Positions 32,196 to 42,728 of a DNA stretch of 64,000 bases are shown here, one piece after another. The position numbers were made by a program, and so were the translations under genes. The first letter of the stretch is position 1, and every line of letters begins with the position of its first letter. The stretch comes from Palaemon carinicauda (taxonomy: Eukaryota > Arthropoda > Malacostraca > Decapoda > Palaemonidae), in contig NC_090739.1 of assembly GCF_036898095.1 (NCBI RefSeq), positions 62,241,642-62,305,641 of the forward strand, in the 5' to 3' direction. Below the pieces are notes generated by a model. The model worked only from the letters and a program-made list of their open reading frames with translations, made no database searches and was not told the origin of the DNA.

Positions 32196-34443
32196 CTAGG
32201 TCATGTGTGTCTTTTTGAATCAAGGAGGCAGCAATCTCCTTGATCAACTCCTCAGGGAAGAGGCACTTCGAGAGAGGAGCAAACATAAGCTCCGATCTTT
32301 GACAGGGGGTTACTCCAGCTGACAAGAAGGAGCAAAGGTGTTCCCGTTTCTTGAGGACCCCGGAAACGAAAGAAGCCGCAAGCTCACTAGAACCATCCCG
32401 TATGGCTTTGTCCATGCGGGACATTATGAGCATGGAAGTTTCCTTGTCAGAAGGGGAGGTCTTCCTGCTCAACGCTCCCAAACACCAGTCCAAAAAGTTA
32501 AAAACTTCGAACGCTCTGAATACTCCTTTCATCAGATGGTCTAAATCCGAAGGAGTCCAACAAATCTTGGAGCGTCTCATGGCCAGCCTGCGGGGAGAGT
32601 CTACAAGACTTGAGAAGTCGCCCTGGGCAGAGGCAGGAACTCCCAAGCCGAGAACTTCTCCCGTGGCATACCAGACGCTAGATCTGGAAGCAAGCTTGAC
32701 AGGGGGAAACATGAAAGCTGTCTTCCCAAGTTGCTTCTTGGACTGCAACCAATCTCCCAGCACTCTAAAAGCTCTCTTGGATGAGCGGGCGAGTACGAGC
32801 TTCGTAAAGGCAGGTGCGGATGACTGCATGCCTAAAGCGAACTCAGAGGGAGGAGAGCGTGGTGCTGCAGACACAAACTGATCAGGATATAAATCCTTGA
32901 ACAGTGCAAGCACTTTCCTAAAGTCCAAGGAGGGAGGCGTGGTCTTGGGTTCGTCGATGTCCGTATGCGGGTCGTCAAGATGTGCAGCGTCGTCATCATC
33001 AGAGAGTCCATCGTCTGAATGTTGAAGAAGAAGCGGCAAAGGAGTAGGAATCAGCTGGTCGGCTGAGTCCGGCAGCACGGGTGCATGCGTGACTGCACTA
33101 GACGCAACGTCATGGAACTGTTGGTCAGTCTGTGAGCTGGCAACAACCATAGCTGTGTGGGGAAGCAAAGCTTCTACTCCTGACTGACTAGTCTGCTGCG
33201 GGCGAGTAGCGGTAACCACAGTGGGTTGCGGAGGTTGACGCACAGCGTCAAAACAAAGCAACTTAACTCCACCCTCCTGTTGTTGTGGTAACTCGCGAAC
33301 GTCAACGGAGCGTAGCGTGCGTCTGTGAACGTCAACGTGCGGCTGGCAGGGTACACTGCGCATGGGTGGTGGAACTCTCACAGGCGGAGTGCGGGAGCAG
33401 GTAGCGTCAGCGTCTACTGTACACACAACCGTGGTTGGTTGTAGGCTAACGGGTGCAGCGTCAACCTTCTCCGCACGATACTCCTGCATAAAAGATGCTA
33501 ACTGTGTCTGCATAGACTGTAGCAAAGACCACTTAGGGTCTACAGCAGCAGGTGCGGCAACAGACGGTGTCACTGCCTGTTGCAGTACCACTTTGCCTCT
33601 CTTAGGAGGTGTGCAGTCATCGGAAGACTGCAGCGAGTCCGAACTGACCCAGTGGCTACACCTGGGCCGTTGGACTTGCGCGGAAGGGTTGCGTTTGAGA
33701 GGCCGTGAGACCTTGGTCCATCGTTTCTGGCGTGAAACCTCTTCCGCAGACGAGGAATGAACGGGCTCTCTCGTCTTCTTGTGGGTGGGGCGATCTTGGC
33801 AAGATACGTCCGAAACCACGGAGGGAACGTCTGTCCGCTGATTAAAGCCTGTCGAACCCTTTGGTCGTACGACATTGCTTCTCCCCTGGGCTTGGGAGCT
33901 TGCAAGAGGTCCCGGACTGGGAGGACGACAGGCACGAACAGACGCACCCTCAAGCGCAACACTAACACTTTTCACAGCACTACCACTCACTTCACTTCCC
34001 ACTGCACTCTTACCCTTCAACTCCCTGACGTCTGCCATGAGTTGGTTGCGGTCACTCGCTAATGACTCGACTCTCTCACCCAGAGTCTGGATGGCACGCA
34101 TCATATCTGCCATCGAAGGTTGTTGAGTGCTAGAAGGGGGATCAGGAGTAACCACTACAGGGGAAGGAATAGGTTGTGGGGCATGGGGAGAGGAAAAATC
34201 AACTGAGCGAGATGAACTCCTCCTGACTCTATCTCTCTCTAGCCTACGTGAATATTTAAGGAATTCGACAAAATCGAATTCCGAAAGCCCAACGCATTCC
34301 TCACACCGATCTTCCCATTGACAGGATTTACCCCGACAATTGGAACAAATGGTGTGAGGATCGATAGAGGCCTTCGGAAGACGCCTAAAACAGTCCCTAG
34401 CACTACACTTCCTGTATTTAGGGACTTGAGAAGGGTCAGCCAT
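32014..34443 (-). CDS. Element B Gag (809 aa)
   Basis: ATG at 34443. The N-terminal Cys/His cluster includes 'DPHTICSNCRGKSCQWEDRC' followed by 'EECVGLSEFDF'. A disordered Ser/Pro-rich centre follows. The conserved C-terminal block contains 'VWYATGEVLGLGVPASAQ' and 'RAFEVFNFLDWCLGALSRK'. The tail is 'FIPPFRGRASSRGG' then Lys/Gly-rich. The terminator is TGA followed by CTG. Its C-terminal part is almost identical to that of elements A, C and E, while the centre differs strongly. Confidence 0.87.
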   Translation of the reverse strand: MADPSQVPKYRKCSARDCFRRLPKASIDPHTICSNCRGKSCQWEDRCEECVGLSEFDFVEFLKYSRRLERDRVRRSSSRSVDFSSPHAPQPIPSPVVVTPDPPSSTQQPSMADMMRAIQTLGERVESLASDRNQLMADVRELKGKSAVGSEVSGSAVKSVSVALEGASVRACRPPSPGPLASSQAQGRSNVVRPKGSTGFNQRTDVPSVVSDVSCQDRPTHKKTREPVHSSSAEEVSRQKRWTKVSRPLKRNPSAQVQRPRCSHWVSSDSLQSSDDCTPPKRGKVVLQQAVTPSVAAPAAVDPKWSLLQSMQTQLASFMQEYRAEKVDAAPVSLQPTTVVCTVDADATCSRTPPVRVPPPMRSVPCQPHVDVHRRTLRSVDVRELPQQQEGGVKLLCFDAVRQPPQPTVVTATRPQQTSQSGVEALLPHTAMVVASSQTDQQFHDVASSAVTHAPVLPDSADQLIPTPLPLLLQHSDDGLSDDDDAAHLDDPHTDIDEPKTTPPSLDFRKVLALFKDLYPDQFVSAAPRSPPSEFALGMQSSAPAFTKLVLARSSKRAFRVLGDWLQSKKQLGKTAFMFPPVKLASRSSVWYATGEVLGLGVPASAQGDFSSLVDSPRRLAMRRSKICWTPSDLDHLMKGVFRAFEVFNFLDWCLGALSRKTSPSDKETSMLIMSRMDKAIRDGSSELAASFVSGVLKKREHLCSFLSAGVTPCQRSELMFAPLSKCLFPEELIKEIAASLIQKDTHDLVASSARKATPLPSVSRPRMDTPASRFIPPFRGRASSRGGARTEGKRGSKKKGSKSFRGRV
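32104..32109 (-). promoter_or_regulatory. Putative +1 frameshift site (TTT CGT), element B
   Basis: CCG CCC TTT CGT in the Gag frame, about 95 nt before the TGA. The +1 frame continues as 'RPFVAEPPAEE', which is conserved in all copies. Confidence 0.52.
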
Positions 34444-35379
34444 CTTGAATTAGTCAAAGGGGAAATTCAAAATCTATCCAAGTCGTCAACAAATAATCCA
34501 AAATTCAATCAAAGAATGCAAGGAAGTATTGAAGATAACCTCTGCAAAGCGAAAGCTAAAAACTAGAAATGAGTACTTCACCAAACAATGTGAAAATCAA
34601 TCCAGTAAGCAACAGCGTATTTAGTAGGTCTTGCCAGTGGCACGACAGAGAGAAAATTGGTTCTGTGTTGACATGGAGTACTTGAGTACCTGCTCGACAG
34701 ATGGCGCTGTTGATGTACACCCCCACCTGTATAGCGATCGCTGGCGTATTTTGTCCTTAGGTTTTTCTGTCGGGCAGCAGAGCTGACAGCTTATATGATC
34801 ACCGGCTAAGTTTAATATTGAAAAAATTCTTTACGGGAGATGGAGGGATTATTTAACATGCCCAAAAACTCAACACCTTATTCTGAAACTAAAATAAAAC
34901 AGGAATTGGTGGAGATATTCTATTTAAAGCAAAAGACTGTGTGATCTTATGAAACATGCCCAAGTCTTGATCCATGTCAAATGCACACTTGACAGGTTTT
35001 CTTAATGTCATTCTATATGACAAGATTGTTGACGGCTGGAGCTTCTTATAGTCAAAGAGGTGAACAAAGAGGAACCAAAGAAGTCCGGGGATATCTGACG
35101 AGGTGACTCATTCTTTAGAAAAGCCATCTAAGTTTTTCCCGTCACCCTTCAATAACTACCGATGTCTCATTATAGATTTTATCAGTCAAAACTCTAGCCA
35201 AGCTAAAAGCATACTCATATTAAAAAGCAAGGGTTTGTATTCATGTATGAACAAATCTGAATTGGTATGCCCACCAGCCTTGAGGCTGCAATTGTTCTAT
35301 TAGATGTTTTTTTAAATGGTTAAAACAGCCAGATGTATCAAAATAGTGTTCAATAATCATTCAACATGGATTACCCTAC

Positions 35380-35557
35380 CTCACAGTTCTTTGTTTTTGA
35401 CACATTTTCACAGCTTTGGTATAAGTTTGGTAAAGATTGTGCTAGTCTCCATGTGCTACTGCGGATGTACGCATAGTCGTGGGTTACTGATGAGTTGCGA
35501 ACTGAGTGCAGGGCATGCAAAGCATTTTGAATCAGCTGTTCAACCACTTCTGCATCC
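35380..35557 (-). CDS. CPLANE1: CPLANE1-like exon 7
   Basis: 178 bp: one base completes a codon, then 59 full codons. The acceptor is TTTTTCTTATAG and the donor is GAG|GTAGGG. It encodes 'DAEVVEQLIQNALHALHSVR' and 'STWRLAQSLPNLYQSCENV', predicted helical. There are no stops. The piggyBac-like element begins 171 bp upstream of this exon in the host direction, and DIRS element B lies in the following intron. Confidence 0.7.
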
Positions 35558-36035
35558 CTATAAGAAAAAGGTGTTTATTTTTGAGGTTTTATTAAACAAA
35601 AACTTTTTCTTATAAAATCTCATTCAACACATGTTTCTGTAGCCATCATGAGACAGAATAGTATCCCTAGACTCAAGTTCAAGAACAGATTATATAAATG
35701 ATGAATATAAAAATTCATTTCTTTTAACCTGTTAAGCGTCACCCACGTGATAAACCGTTCACCACGATCTACTCGGTACCGCCTTCAACTGCATAGTCCG
35801 TTCATGACTTTAATTGCCCTTTTCAAGCCGTCAGTCTCGTGATATTACGTTTACTCGTATAGTAAGTATAGGATCACCACTTGGCAACACTCTCAGCATA
35901 TGGGGGCTATAAATAGAAACTTATATGATGTCTGGCAACTATTTTTCTTAAGGCAGCTTGATGTTAGAAAACTGGTTTCCTATAAGTGCGCTTTGGGCGT
36001 TCATGCGGAAGTGATTGTTTGTTGTTCCTTTTGTA

Positions 36036-36254
36036 ATGAATGGTCTAAAGAGGAAGGTTATTTCTTTAGATGAAATAAATGATATTCTTGTTGAGGAATT
36101 TAATAATGATAACCTGTTTAATAATGAGAGCACTAGTTCTGAATCCTCCAGTAATGAGTATATTGAAGAAACAAAGTTTTCTTTCGATGCCGAAAGCAAA
36201 AATGACTTCTCATTACCGAATGACTGGACAACGAGATTTCACAAAACTATATAG
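36036..36254 (+). pseudogene. piggyBac transposase N-terminal fragment
   Basis: It starts at ATG 36036: 'MNGLKRKVISLDEINDILVE', then a Ser/Glu/Asn-rich acidic stretch, ending at a stop just before the first GA repeat. An acidic, low-complexity N-terminus is usual in piggyBac-derived proteins. The DDD catalytic domain is absent from both sides of the DIRS insertion. Assignment relies mainly on the terminal repeats. Confidence 0.5.
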
Positions 36255-36265
36255 GAAAGGAAATG

Positions 36266-36266
<1 letters not shown>

Positions 36267-36343
<77 letters not shown>
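36267..36343 (+). repeat. (GA)n microsatellite 1
   Basis: Uninterrupted GA repeat of about 38 units, preceded by 'AAACTATATAGGAAAGGAAA'. Confidence 0.97.
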
Positions 36344-36346
<3 letters not shown>

Positions 36347-36405
36347 AGTGGATAAATAATGTACAAATTTATGACGAACATATTTGAAAACTATACAGGA
36401 AACAA

Positions 36406-36409
<4 letters not shown>

Positions 36410-36489
<80 letters not shown>
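36410..36489 (+). repeat. (GA)n microsatellite 2
   Basis: About 39 GA units. The preceding 'AAACTATACAGGAAACAATA' resembles the flank of the first repeat, so the whole unit may be duplicated. Confidence 0.97.
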
Positions 36490-36494
<5 letters not shown>

Positions 36495-36857
36495 AGGGAG
36501 AGACTTATCCCTTTGCTTTTGTTGCTTATCCAGGCGTAAGATTTACGATTGAAGATAAAAAGAACCCATTAGAATATTCAGTATTATGTAGCCATTTGAA
36601 ATGAAATAATAGTAATATGATATTTTAATTATAAAATAAATTTTTGAATATACTTACCCGGTGAATATATATAGCTGCAACTCTGTTGCTCGACAGACAA
36701 AAAACTGTAAAAAACTCGCCAGCGATCGCTATACAGGTTGCGGGTGTGCCCATCAGCGCCAACTGTCGGCCAGATACCATACTCAATGTAAACAAAGACT
36801 CAATTTCTTCTCATCCCACTGCGTCTCTATTGGGGAGGAAGGGAGGGTCGTTTAATT

Positions 36858-36951
36858 TATATATTCACCGGGTAAGTATATTAAAAAATTTATTTTATAA
36901 TTAAAATATCATTTTTAAATATTTAACTTAGCCGGTGAATATATATAGCTG
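36858..36951. repeat. Element C internal complementary region
   Basis: TATTCACCGGGTAAGTATAT joined through AATTAAAATATCATTTTTAA to ATTTAACTTAGCCGGTGAAT. The halves are complementary to the two element ends. Confidence 0.88.
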
Positions 36952-37348
36952 ATTCACACCCAGGGTGGTGGGTAGAGACCAGTTAAATATGTTTACATCT
37001 TATGAGCTAAGAGTTTTTATTTCATTTTAGAAGTTATCAATATAACAAAAACAAAATAAATAGGTACCTGGTAAGGAAGTCGACTTAGACGATTACTCTG
37101 CCTTATAAGTACGTCTTCCTTACGGAGCCTCGCGATCCTCTTAGGATGCTGACAGACCCCTAGGAGCTGAAGTATCAAGGGCTGCAACCCATACAACAGG
37201 ACCTCATCAAACCCCTAATCTGGGCACTCTCAAGAAATGACTTTGACCACCCGCCAAATCAACCAGGATGCGAAAGGCTTCTTAGCCTTCCGGACAACCC
37301 ATAAAAACATTAAAAACATTTCAAGAGACAGATTAAAAGGATATGGAA

Positions 37349-38428
37349 TTAGGGAATTGTAGTGGTTGAGCCCTCACCCACTACTGCACTCGCTGCTACG
37401 AATGGTCCCAGTGTGTAGCAGTTCTCGTAAAGAGACTGGACATCTTTCAAGTAAAATGACGCGAACACTGACTTGCTTCTCCAATAGGTTGCGTCCATTA
37501 TACTTTGCAGAGATCTATTTTGCTTAAAGGCCACGGAAGTTGCTACAGCTCTAACTTCCTGCGTCTTTACCTTAAGCAAAGTTCGGTCTTCCTCACTCAG
37601 ATGTGAATGAGCTTCTCGTATTAACAATCTGATAAAGTATGACAAAGCATTCTTTGACATAGGCAAGGATGGTTTCTTAACTGAACACCATAAAGCTTCA
37701 GATTGGCCTCGTAAAGGTTTAGTACGCTTTAAATAGAACTTAAGAGCTCCAACAGGGCATAAGACTCTTTCTAGTTCATTGCCTACGATCTCCGATAAGC
37801 TGGGAATATCGAAAGATTTAGCCCAAGGCCGAGAAGGCAGCTCATTTTTGGCTAGAAAACCAAGTTGCAGCGAACAAGTAGCTTTTTCCGACGAAAATCC
37901 GATGTTCTTGCTGAAGGCATGAATCTCACTGACTCTTTTAGCCGAGGCTAAGCATACCAGGAAAAGTGTCTTAAGAGTGAGATCTTTCAGGGAGGCTGAT
38001 TGTAACGGCTCAAACCTGTCTGACATGAGGAATCTTAGTACCACGTCTAAATTCCATCCAGGGGTAGCCAAACGACGCTCCTTGGTGGTCTCAAAAGACT
38101 TAAGGAGGTCTTGCAGATCTTTATTGTTGGAAAGATCTAAGCCTCTATGCCGGAAGACCGATGCCAACATGCTTCTGTAGCCCTTGATAGTGGGAGCTGA
38201 AAGGGATCGTCCTTTTCTCAGGTATAAGAGAAAATCAGCTATTTGAGCTACAGAGGTACTGGTCGAGGATACAGAAACTGACTTGCACCAGTCTCGGAAG
38301 ACTTCCCACTTCGATTGGTAGACTCTAATGGTAGACGCTCTCCTTGCTCTAGCAATCGCACTGGCTGCCTCCTTCGAAAAGCCTCTAGCTCTCGAGAGTC
38401 TTTCGATAGTCTGAAGGCAGTCAGACGA
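37349..38428 (-). CDS. Element C tyrosine recombinase domain (intact)
   Basis: The C-terminal 360 residues of a 1,011-residue open frame. It has 'YQSKWEVFRDWC', 'LASAKRVSEIHAFS' (Arg), 'KTQEVRAVATSVAF' (Gln-Glu-Val-Arg: the usual His of the His-x-x-Arg box is Gln here) and 'FASFYLKDV' (Tyr). Because His is replaced, activity may be reduced. In this copy the frame 5' of the domain runs into the RT frame through the deletion near 39810, so the long open frame is a chimera of the two. Confidence 0.85.
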   Translation of the reverse strand, partial: SSDCLQTIERLSRARGFSKEAASAIARARRASTIRVYQSKWEVFRDWCKSVSVSSTSTSVAQIADFLLYLRKGRSLSAPTIKGYRSMLASVFRHRGLDLSNNKDLQDLLKSFETTKERRLATPGWNLDVVLRFLMSDRFEPLQSASLKDLTLKTLFLVCLASAKRVSEIHAFSKNIGFSSEKATCSLQLGFLAKNELPSRPWAKSFDIPSLSEIVGNELERVLCPVGALKFYLKRTKPLRGQSEALWCSVKKPSLPMSKNALSYFIRLLIREAHSHLSEEDRTLLKVKTQEVRAVATSVAFKQNRSLQSIMDATYWRSKSVFASFYLKDVQSLYENCYTLGPFVAASAVVGEGSTTTIP

Positions 38429-40384
38429 AGAGCGTGGAGGCTTTGGTGTACCTTCTTTACGTGTGGCTGACGTAGAAGGTCTACTCTTAGAGGAAGACTT
38501 CTGGGAACGTCTACTAACCATCGAAGTACCTCGGTGAACCATTCTCTCGCGGGCCAGAGGGGAGCAACTAACGTCAACCTTGTCCCTTCGTGAGAGGCGA
38601 ACTTCTGCAGTACCTTGTTGACAATCTTGAACGGTGGGAATGCGTAGAGATCCAGATGTGACCAATCTAGGAGGAAGGCATCTATATGTATTGCTGCTGG
38701 GTCCGGGACTGGGGAGCAATAGATTGGAAGCCTCTTGGTCAGCGAGGTTGCAAAGAGATCTATGGTTGGTTGACCCCAAGTGGCCCAAAGTCTCTTGCAC
38801 ACATCCTTGTGGAGGGTCCATTCGGTTGGAATTACTTGCCCTTTCCGACTGAGACAATCTGCTATGACGTTCAAGTCGCCTTGGATGAACCTCGTTACTA
38901 GGGAGATGTCTTGACCTTTTGACCAGATGAGCAGGTCCCTTGCGATCTCGTACAACGTCAGTGAGTGGGTACCTCCTTGTTTGGAGATGTACGCCAAGGC
39001 CGTGGTGTTGTCCGAGTTTACTTCCACCACTTTGCCTCGAAGGAGATACTCGAAGCTTTTCAAGGCCAGATGAACTGCCAAAAGCTCCTTGCAGTTGATA
39101 TGCATGCTCCTCTGACTCGAGTTCCACAGACCTGAGCATTCCCGACCGTCCAGTGTCGCGCCCCAGCCCAAGTCCGATGCGTCCGAGAAGAGAACGTGGT
39201 TGGGAGTCTGAACAGCCAGGGGAAGACCCTCTCTTAGGTTGATATTGTCCTTCCACCAAGTCAGACAAGACTTTATCTTTCCGGAAATCGGGATCGAGAC
39301 CGCTTCTAGCGTCTTGTCCTTTTTCCAGTGAAAAGCCAGATGGAATTGAAGAGGACGGAGGTGTAGTCTTCCTAGTGAAACAAATTGTTCCAGGGATGAC
39401 AGCGTCCCTACCAGACTCATCCACAGCCTGACTGAGCAGCGTTCCTTCTTCAGCATCTTCTGGATGGATAGCAGGGCTTGATCTATTCTGGGGGCCGACG
39501 GAAAAGCCCGAAAAGCTAGACTGTGAATCTCCATCCCTAAATACAGAATAGTTTGGGATGGGACCAGCTGCGACTTTTCCAAATTGACTAGGAGTCCCAA
39601 TTCCTTGGTCAGATCTAGAGTCCACTTTAGATCCTTCAGACAGCGACGACTGGAAGAGGCTCTGAGAAGCCAGTCGTCCAAATAAAGGGAGGCTCGGATG
39701 TCCGATAAGTGGAGGAATTTGGCTACATTCCTCATCAGCCTCGTAAACACGAGAGGAGCTGTGCTTAGGCCAAAGCACAGGGCCCGAAACTGGTAAACCA
39801 CATCTTCGAAGACGAAGTTGGGAGTCTGAGTGAATGGGGATATGGAAGTAGGCGTCCCTTAGGTCTAGCGAGACCATCCAGTCTTCCTTTCTGACCGCTG
39901 CTAAGACTGACTTTGTGGTCTCCATGGAGAACTTCGTCTTTGTGACAAAGACATTCAGAGCACTGACGTCTAGCACCGGTCTCCAACCTCCTGTCTTCTT
40001 TGAAACTAGGAAGAGACGGTTGTAAAATCCCGGTGATCGAAGGTCCGAGACTTTGACCACCGCTCCCTTCTCTAGCAAAAGAGACACTTCCAGTTTCAGG
40101 GCTTGTCTCTTTTCTTCCTCTCTGTACCTGGGAGAGAGATCGATGGGGGACGTCGCTAGAGGGGGTTTGCGTACAAAAGGGATTTTGTACCCCTCTCTGA
40201 GTAACTTCACAGATTGTTGATCTGCGCCTCTCTTCTCCCAGGCTTGCCAGAAGTTCTTGAGTCTGGCTCCCACTGCTGTCTGAAGTTGCGGGCAGTCAGA
40301 CTCTGCCCTTGGAGGACATGGGTCCTTTCCTCTTCCCTCGCTTCCCTTCGGCACGAGCACCTCCTCTGCTGGAGGCTCTGCCAC
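38248..40384 (-). pseudogene. Element C RT-RNase H-Dam-like protein (frameshifted)
   Basis: The N-terminal part (40384 to about 39812) has 'GGWRPVLDVSALNVFV' and 'MVSLDLRDAYFHIPIH'. The rest (39801-38248) has 'CFGLSTAPLVFTRLM', 'YLDDWLLRAS', 'LFSDASDLGWGATL', 'EVNSDNTTALAYISKQGG' and 'PTIDLFATSLTKRLPIYC'. A short deletion near 39805, compared with A and E, removes the 'PFLRFV' codons and shifts the frame. The first codon listed is GTG, at the putative frameshift site. There is no upstream ATG. Confidence 0.87.
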
Positions 40385-42728
40385 GAAAGGGCGGAATAAA
40401 GCGAGACGCTGGAGTGTCTATCCTCGGTCTAGCAGACAATGTAGGCAAAGGGGGAGCTTTGCGAGCCGAGGACGCAACTAGATCATGGGTGTCCTTCTGA
40501 ACTAACGATGCGGCAATTTCCTTTACCAAGACTTCAGGAAACAGGCACTTGGAAAGGGGAGCAAAGAGAAGTTCAGATCTCTGGCATGGCGTAACTCCAG
40601 CAGACAGGAAAGAACAGAGAGACTCTCGCTTCTTCAGGACTCCGGACGTGAATGAGGCAGCTAGCTCATTGGACCCATCACGGACGGCCTTGTCCATGCA
40701 GGACATAATGAGCAAGGAAATATCCTTATCTGACGAAGAGATTTTCCTGCTCAGGGCTCCTAAGCACCAGTCTAAAAAGTTAAAGACTTCGAAAGCCCTA
40801 AATATCCCTTTAAGAAGGTGGTCCAGGTCCGATGGTGACCAACAAACCTTCGAGCGTCTCATGGCAAGGCGGCGGGGAGAGTCTACAAGACTTGAGAAGT
40901 CGCCCTGGGCAGAGGCAGGAACTCCCAAGCCGAGAACTTCTCCCGTGGCATACCAGACGCTCGATCTAGAAGAGAGTTTAGATGGGGGAAAGGCAAATGC
41001 TGTCTTCCCTAAACTCTTCTTAGACTCTAACCAGTCTCCTAACAGCCGCAAGGCTCTCTTGGATGAGCGTGAGAGAACGAGTTTCGTAAAGGCAGGTGCG
41101 GTAGCAGGCACTCCTAATACAAACTCTGACGGAGGAGAACGAGGAGCCACAGAAACAAAGTGGTCCGGAAACAACTCCTTGAATACAGCCATGACTTTTC
41201 TAAAGTCCAATGATGGTTGAGTTGCCTTAGGCTCGTCCAGTTCTGAAGGTTGATCGTCTTGTGGTTCAGCAACGTCCTCATCTGATAGTTCCTCATCCGA
41301 AAACTGATGAGGAAACGGCAACGGAGTGGGCAACGTCTGGCTCGCTGAGTCCGGTCGCACTGATGCATGCGTGACGGAGCCGGACGCAACGTCATGGAAC
41401 TGCTGCACAGTCTGTGAACTGTCAACAACCATGGGTGCGCGAGGACGCACAGCGTCCACCCGAGACTGTCTAGACCGTCTGGGTTGTGCAGTCAACACCA
41501 TACCGGGTTGCGGAGGTTGACGCACCGCGTCAAAACAAGTCACCTCTGATGGTTGCTGAACGTCCTGAACGTCAACAACCACCTCCGTGCGTCGCCTAAC
41601 GTCAACGTGCGGCTGGCAACCCACACTGGGTCGCATCGGAGGAGGAACCACCTCAACTGGTAGACGCGAGAAGGTAACCTCAGCGTCAACAGGACGCACA
41701 ACAGACCGTTTGGAAGGTTGTTGGCCAGAAGGTTCAGCAGCAACCTTCTCCGCATTAAAGTCCTCCATCAAGGACGCAAGCTTGGACTGCATGTCTTGCA
41801 GCAAAGCCCATTTAGGGTCTACGGGAGCAGGTGCGGCAACAGACGGGGTTAGCGACTGAGGCGGTACCTCTTTGCCTCTCTTAGGCGGTGAGCAGTCATC
41901 AGATGACGGCAACGAGTCCGAACTGACCCAGTGGCTACAACCGGGACGTTGGACTTGTCCTGAAGGGACCGACTTACGCTTTAAAGGTCGTGAGACCTTG
42001 GTCCAAAGTTTCTTACGAGAAACACCTTCGGACGACGAGGTAAAAACGGGCTCTCTCGTCTTACGTAGGTAGGGGCGATCTTGGGGAGATACGCCTGATA
42101 CCATGGAGGGAACGTCTGTTTGCTGATCAAGGCCTCTCGAACCCATGCGTCGTACGACATTGCTTCTCCCCTGGGCTTGGGAGCTTGCAAGAGGTCCCGG
42201 ACTAGGAGGACGACAGGCACGAACAGACGAACCCTCAAGCGCAACACTGTTCACAACACTTTCACTAGGCACTTTATCACTTCCCGCGGCACTTTGGCAC
42301 TTTAGCTCCTTAACATCCGCCATGAGTTGATTGCGGTCACTTGCAAGGGACTCAACTCTCTCCCCCAAGGCATGGATAGCACGCATCATGTCAGCCATCG
42401 ATGGTTCCTGAGTGCTAGGAGGGGGGTTAGGAACAACCACTACAGGGGAAGGAATAGGTTGAGGGGCATGAGGAGAGGAAAAATCTATCGACCTAGAAGA
42501 ACTTCTCCTTAATCTATCTCTCTCTAGCCTGCGTGTGTACTTCTCAAATTCGATAAAATCGAATTCCGAAAGGCCCACGCATTCCTCACACCGATCTTCC
42601 AATTGACAGGTTTTACCCCGACAATTGGAACAAACAGTGTGAGGGTCGAGAGAAGCCTTTGGAAGACGCCTAGAACAGTCCCTAGCATTGCATTTTCTAA
42701 ACTTGGGAACTTGTGAAAGGTCAGCCAT
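40296..42728 (-). CDS. Element C Gag (810 aa)
   Basis: ATG at 42728 ('MADLSQVPKFRKCNARDCSR'). The frame is open 27 nt further upstream but only to a TTG. Cys/His cluster: 'DPHTVCSNCRGKTCQLEDRC' and 'EECVGLSEFDF'. The central region is Ser/Pro/Val-rich. The conserved block has 'RAFEVFNFLDWCLGALSRK', and the tail is 'FIPPFRGRASSRGGARAEGK'. It ends TGA followed by CTG. Role: particle protein of the retrotransposon, inferred from position and the shared Cys/His and basic regions. Confidence 0.87.
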   Translation of the reverse strand: MADLSQVPKFRKCNARDCSRRLPKASLDPHTVCSNCRGKTCQLEDRCEECVGLSEFDFIEFEKYTRRLERDRLRRSSSRSIDFSSPHAPQPIPSPVVVVPNPPPSTQEPSMADMMRAIHALGERVESLASDRNQLMADVKELKCQSAAGSDKVPSESVVNSVALEGSSVRACRPPSPGPLASSQAQGRSNVVRRMGSRGLDQQTDVPSMVSGVSPQDRPYLRKTREPVFTSSSEGVSRKKLWTKVSRPLKRKSVPSGQVQRPGCSHWVSSDSLPSSDDCSPPKRGKEVPPQSLTPSVAAPAPVDPKWALLQDMQSKLASLMEDFNAEKVAAEPSGQQPSKRSVVRPVDAEVTFSRLPVEVVPPPMRPSVGCQPHVDVRRRTEVVVDVQDVQQPSEVTCFDAVRQPPQPGMVLTAQPRRSRQSRVDAVRPRAPMVVDSSQTVQQFHDVASGSVTHASVRPDSASQTLPTPLPFPHQFSDEELSDEDVAEPQDDQPSELDEPKATQPSLDFRKVMAVFKELFPDHFVSVAPRSPPSEFVLGVPATAPAFTKLVLSRSSKRALRLLGDWLESKKSLGKTAFAFPPSKLSSRSSVWYATGEVLGLGVPASAQGDFSSLVDSPRRLAMRRSKVCWSPSDLDHLLKGIFRAFEVFNFLDWCLGALSRKISSSDKDISLLIMSCMDKAVRDGSNELAASFTSGVLKKRESLCSFLSAGVTPCQRSELLFAPLSKCLFPEVLVKEIAASLVQKDTHDLVASSARKAPPLPTLSARPRIDTPASRFIPPFRGRASSRGGARAEGKRGKRKGPMSSKGRV
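40383..40388 (-). promoter_or_regulatory. Putative +1 frameshift site (TTT CGT), element C
   Basis: CCG CCC TTT CGT in the Gag frame, 92 nt before the TGA. The +1 frame reads GTG GCA GAG from here and continues into the RT. Confidence 0.52.

Larger units (their letters stand above)
28312..34824 (-). mobile_element. DIRS element B
   Basis: 6.5 kb with terminal inverted repeats (about 28349-28508 and 34650-34809) starting CTTACCCGGTGATCATATAA. The internal complementary region is 28559-28649. Gag is intact, while RT and YR each carry one in-frame TAG. The 5' terminal repeat reads GGCTAAG where the 3' copy reads GGGTAAG. It is in the host intron between exons 7 and 8, sense orientation. No target duplication is seen. 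Confidence 0.92.

Noticed and set aside
35316..35615. Plus-strand 99-codon open frame
   Set aside because: It is antisense to host exon 7, which has splice sites and fits the gene phases.
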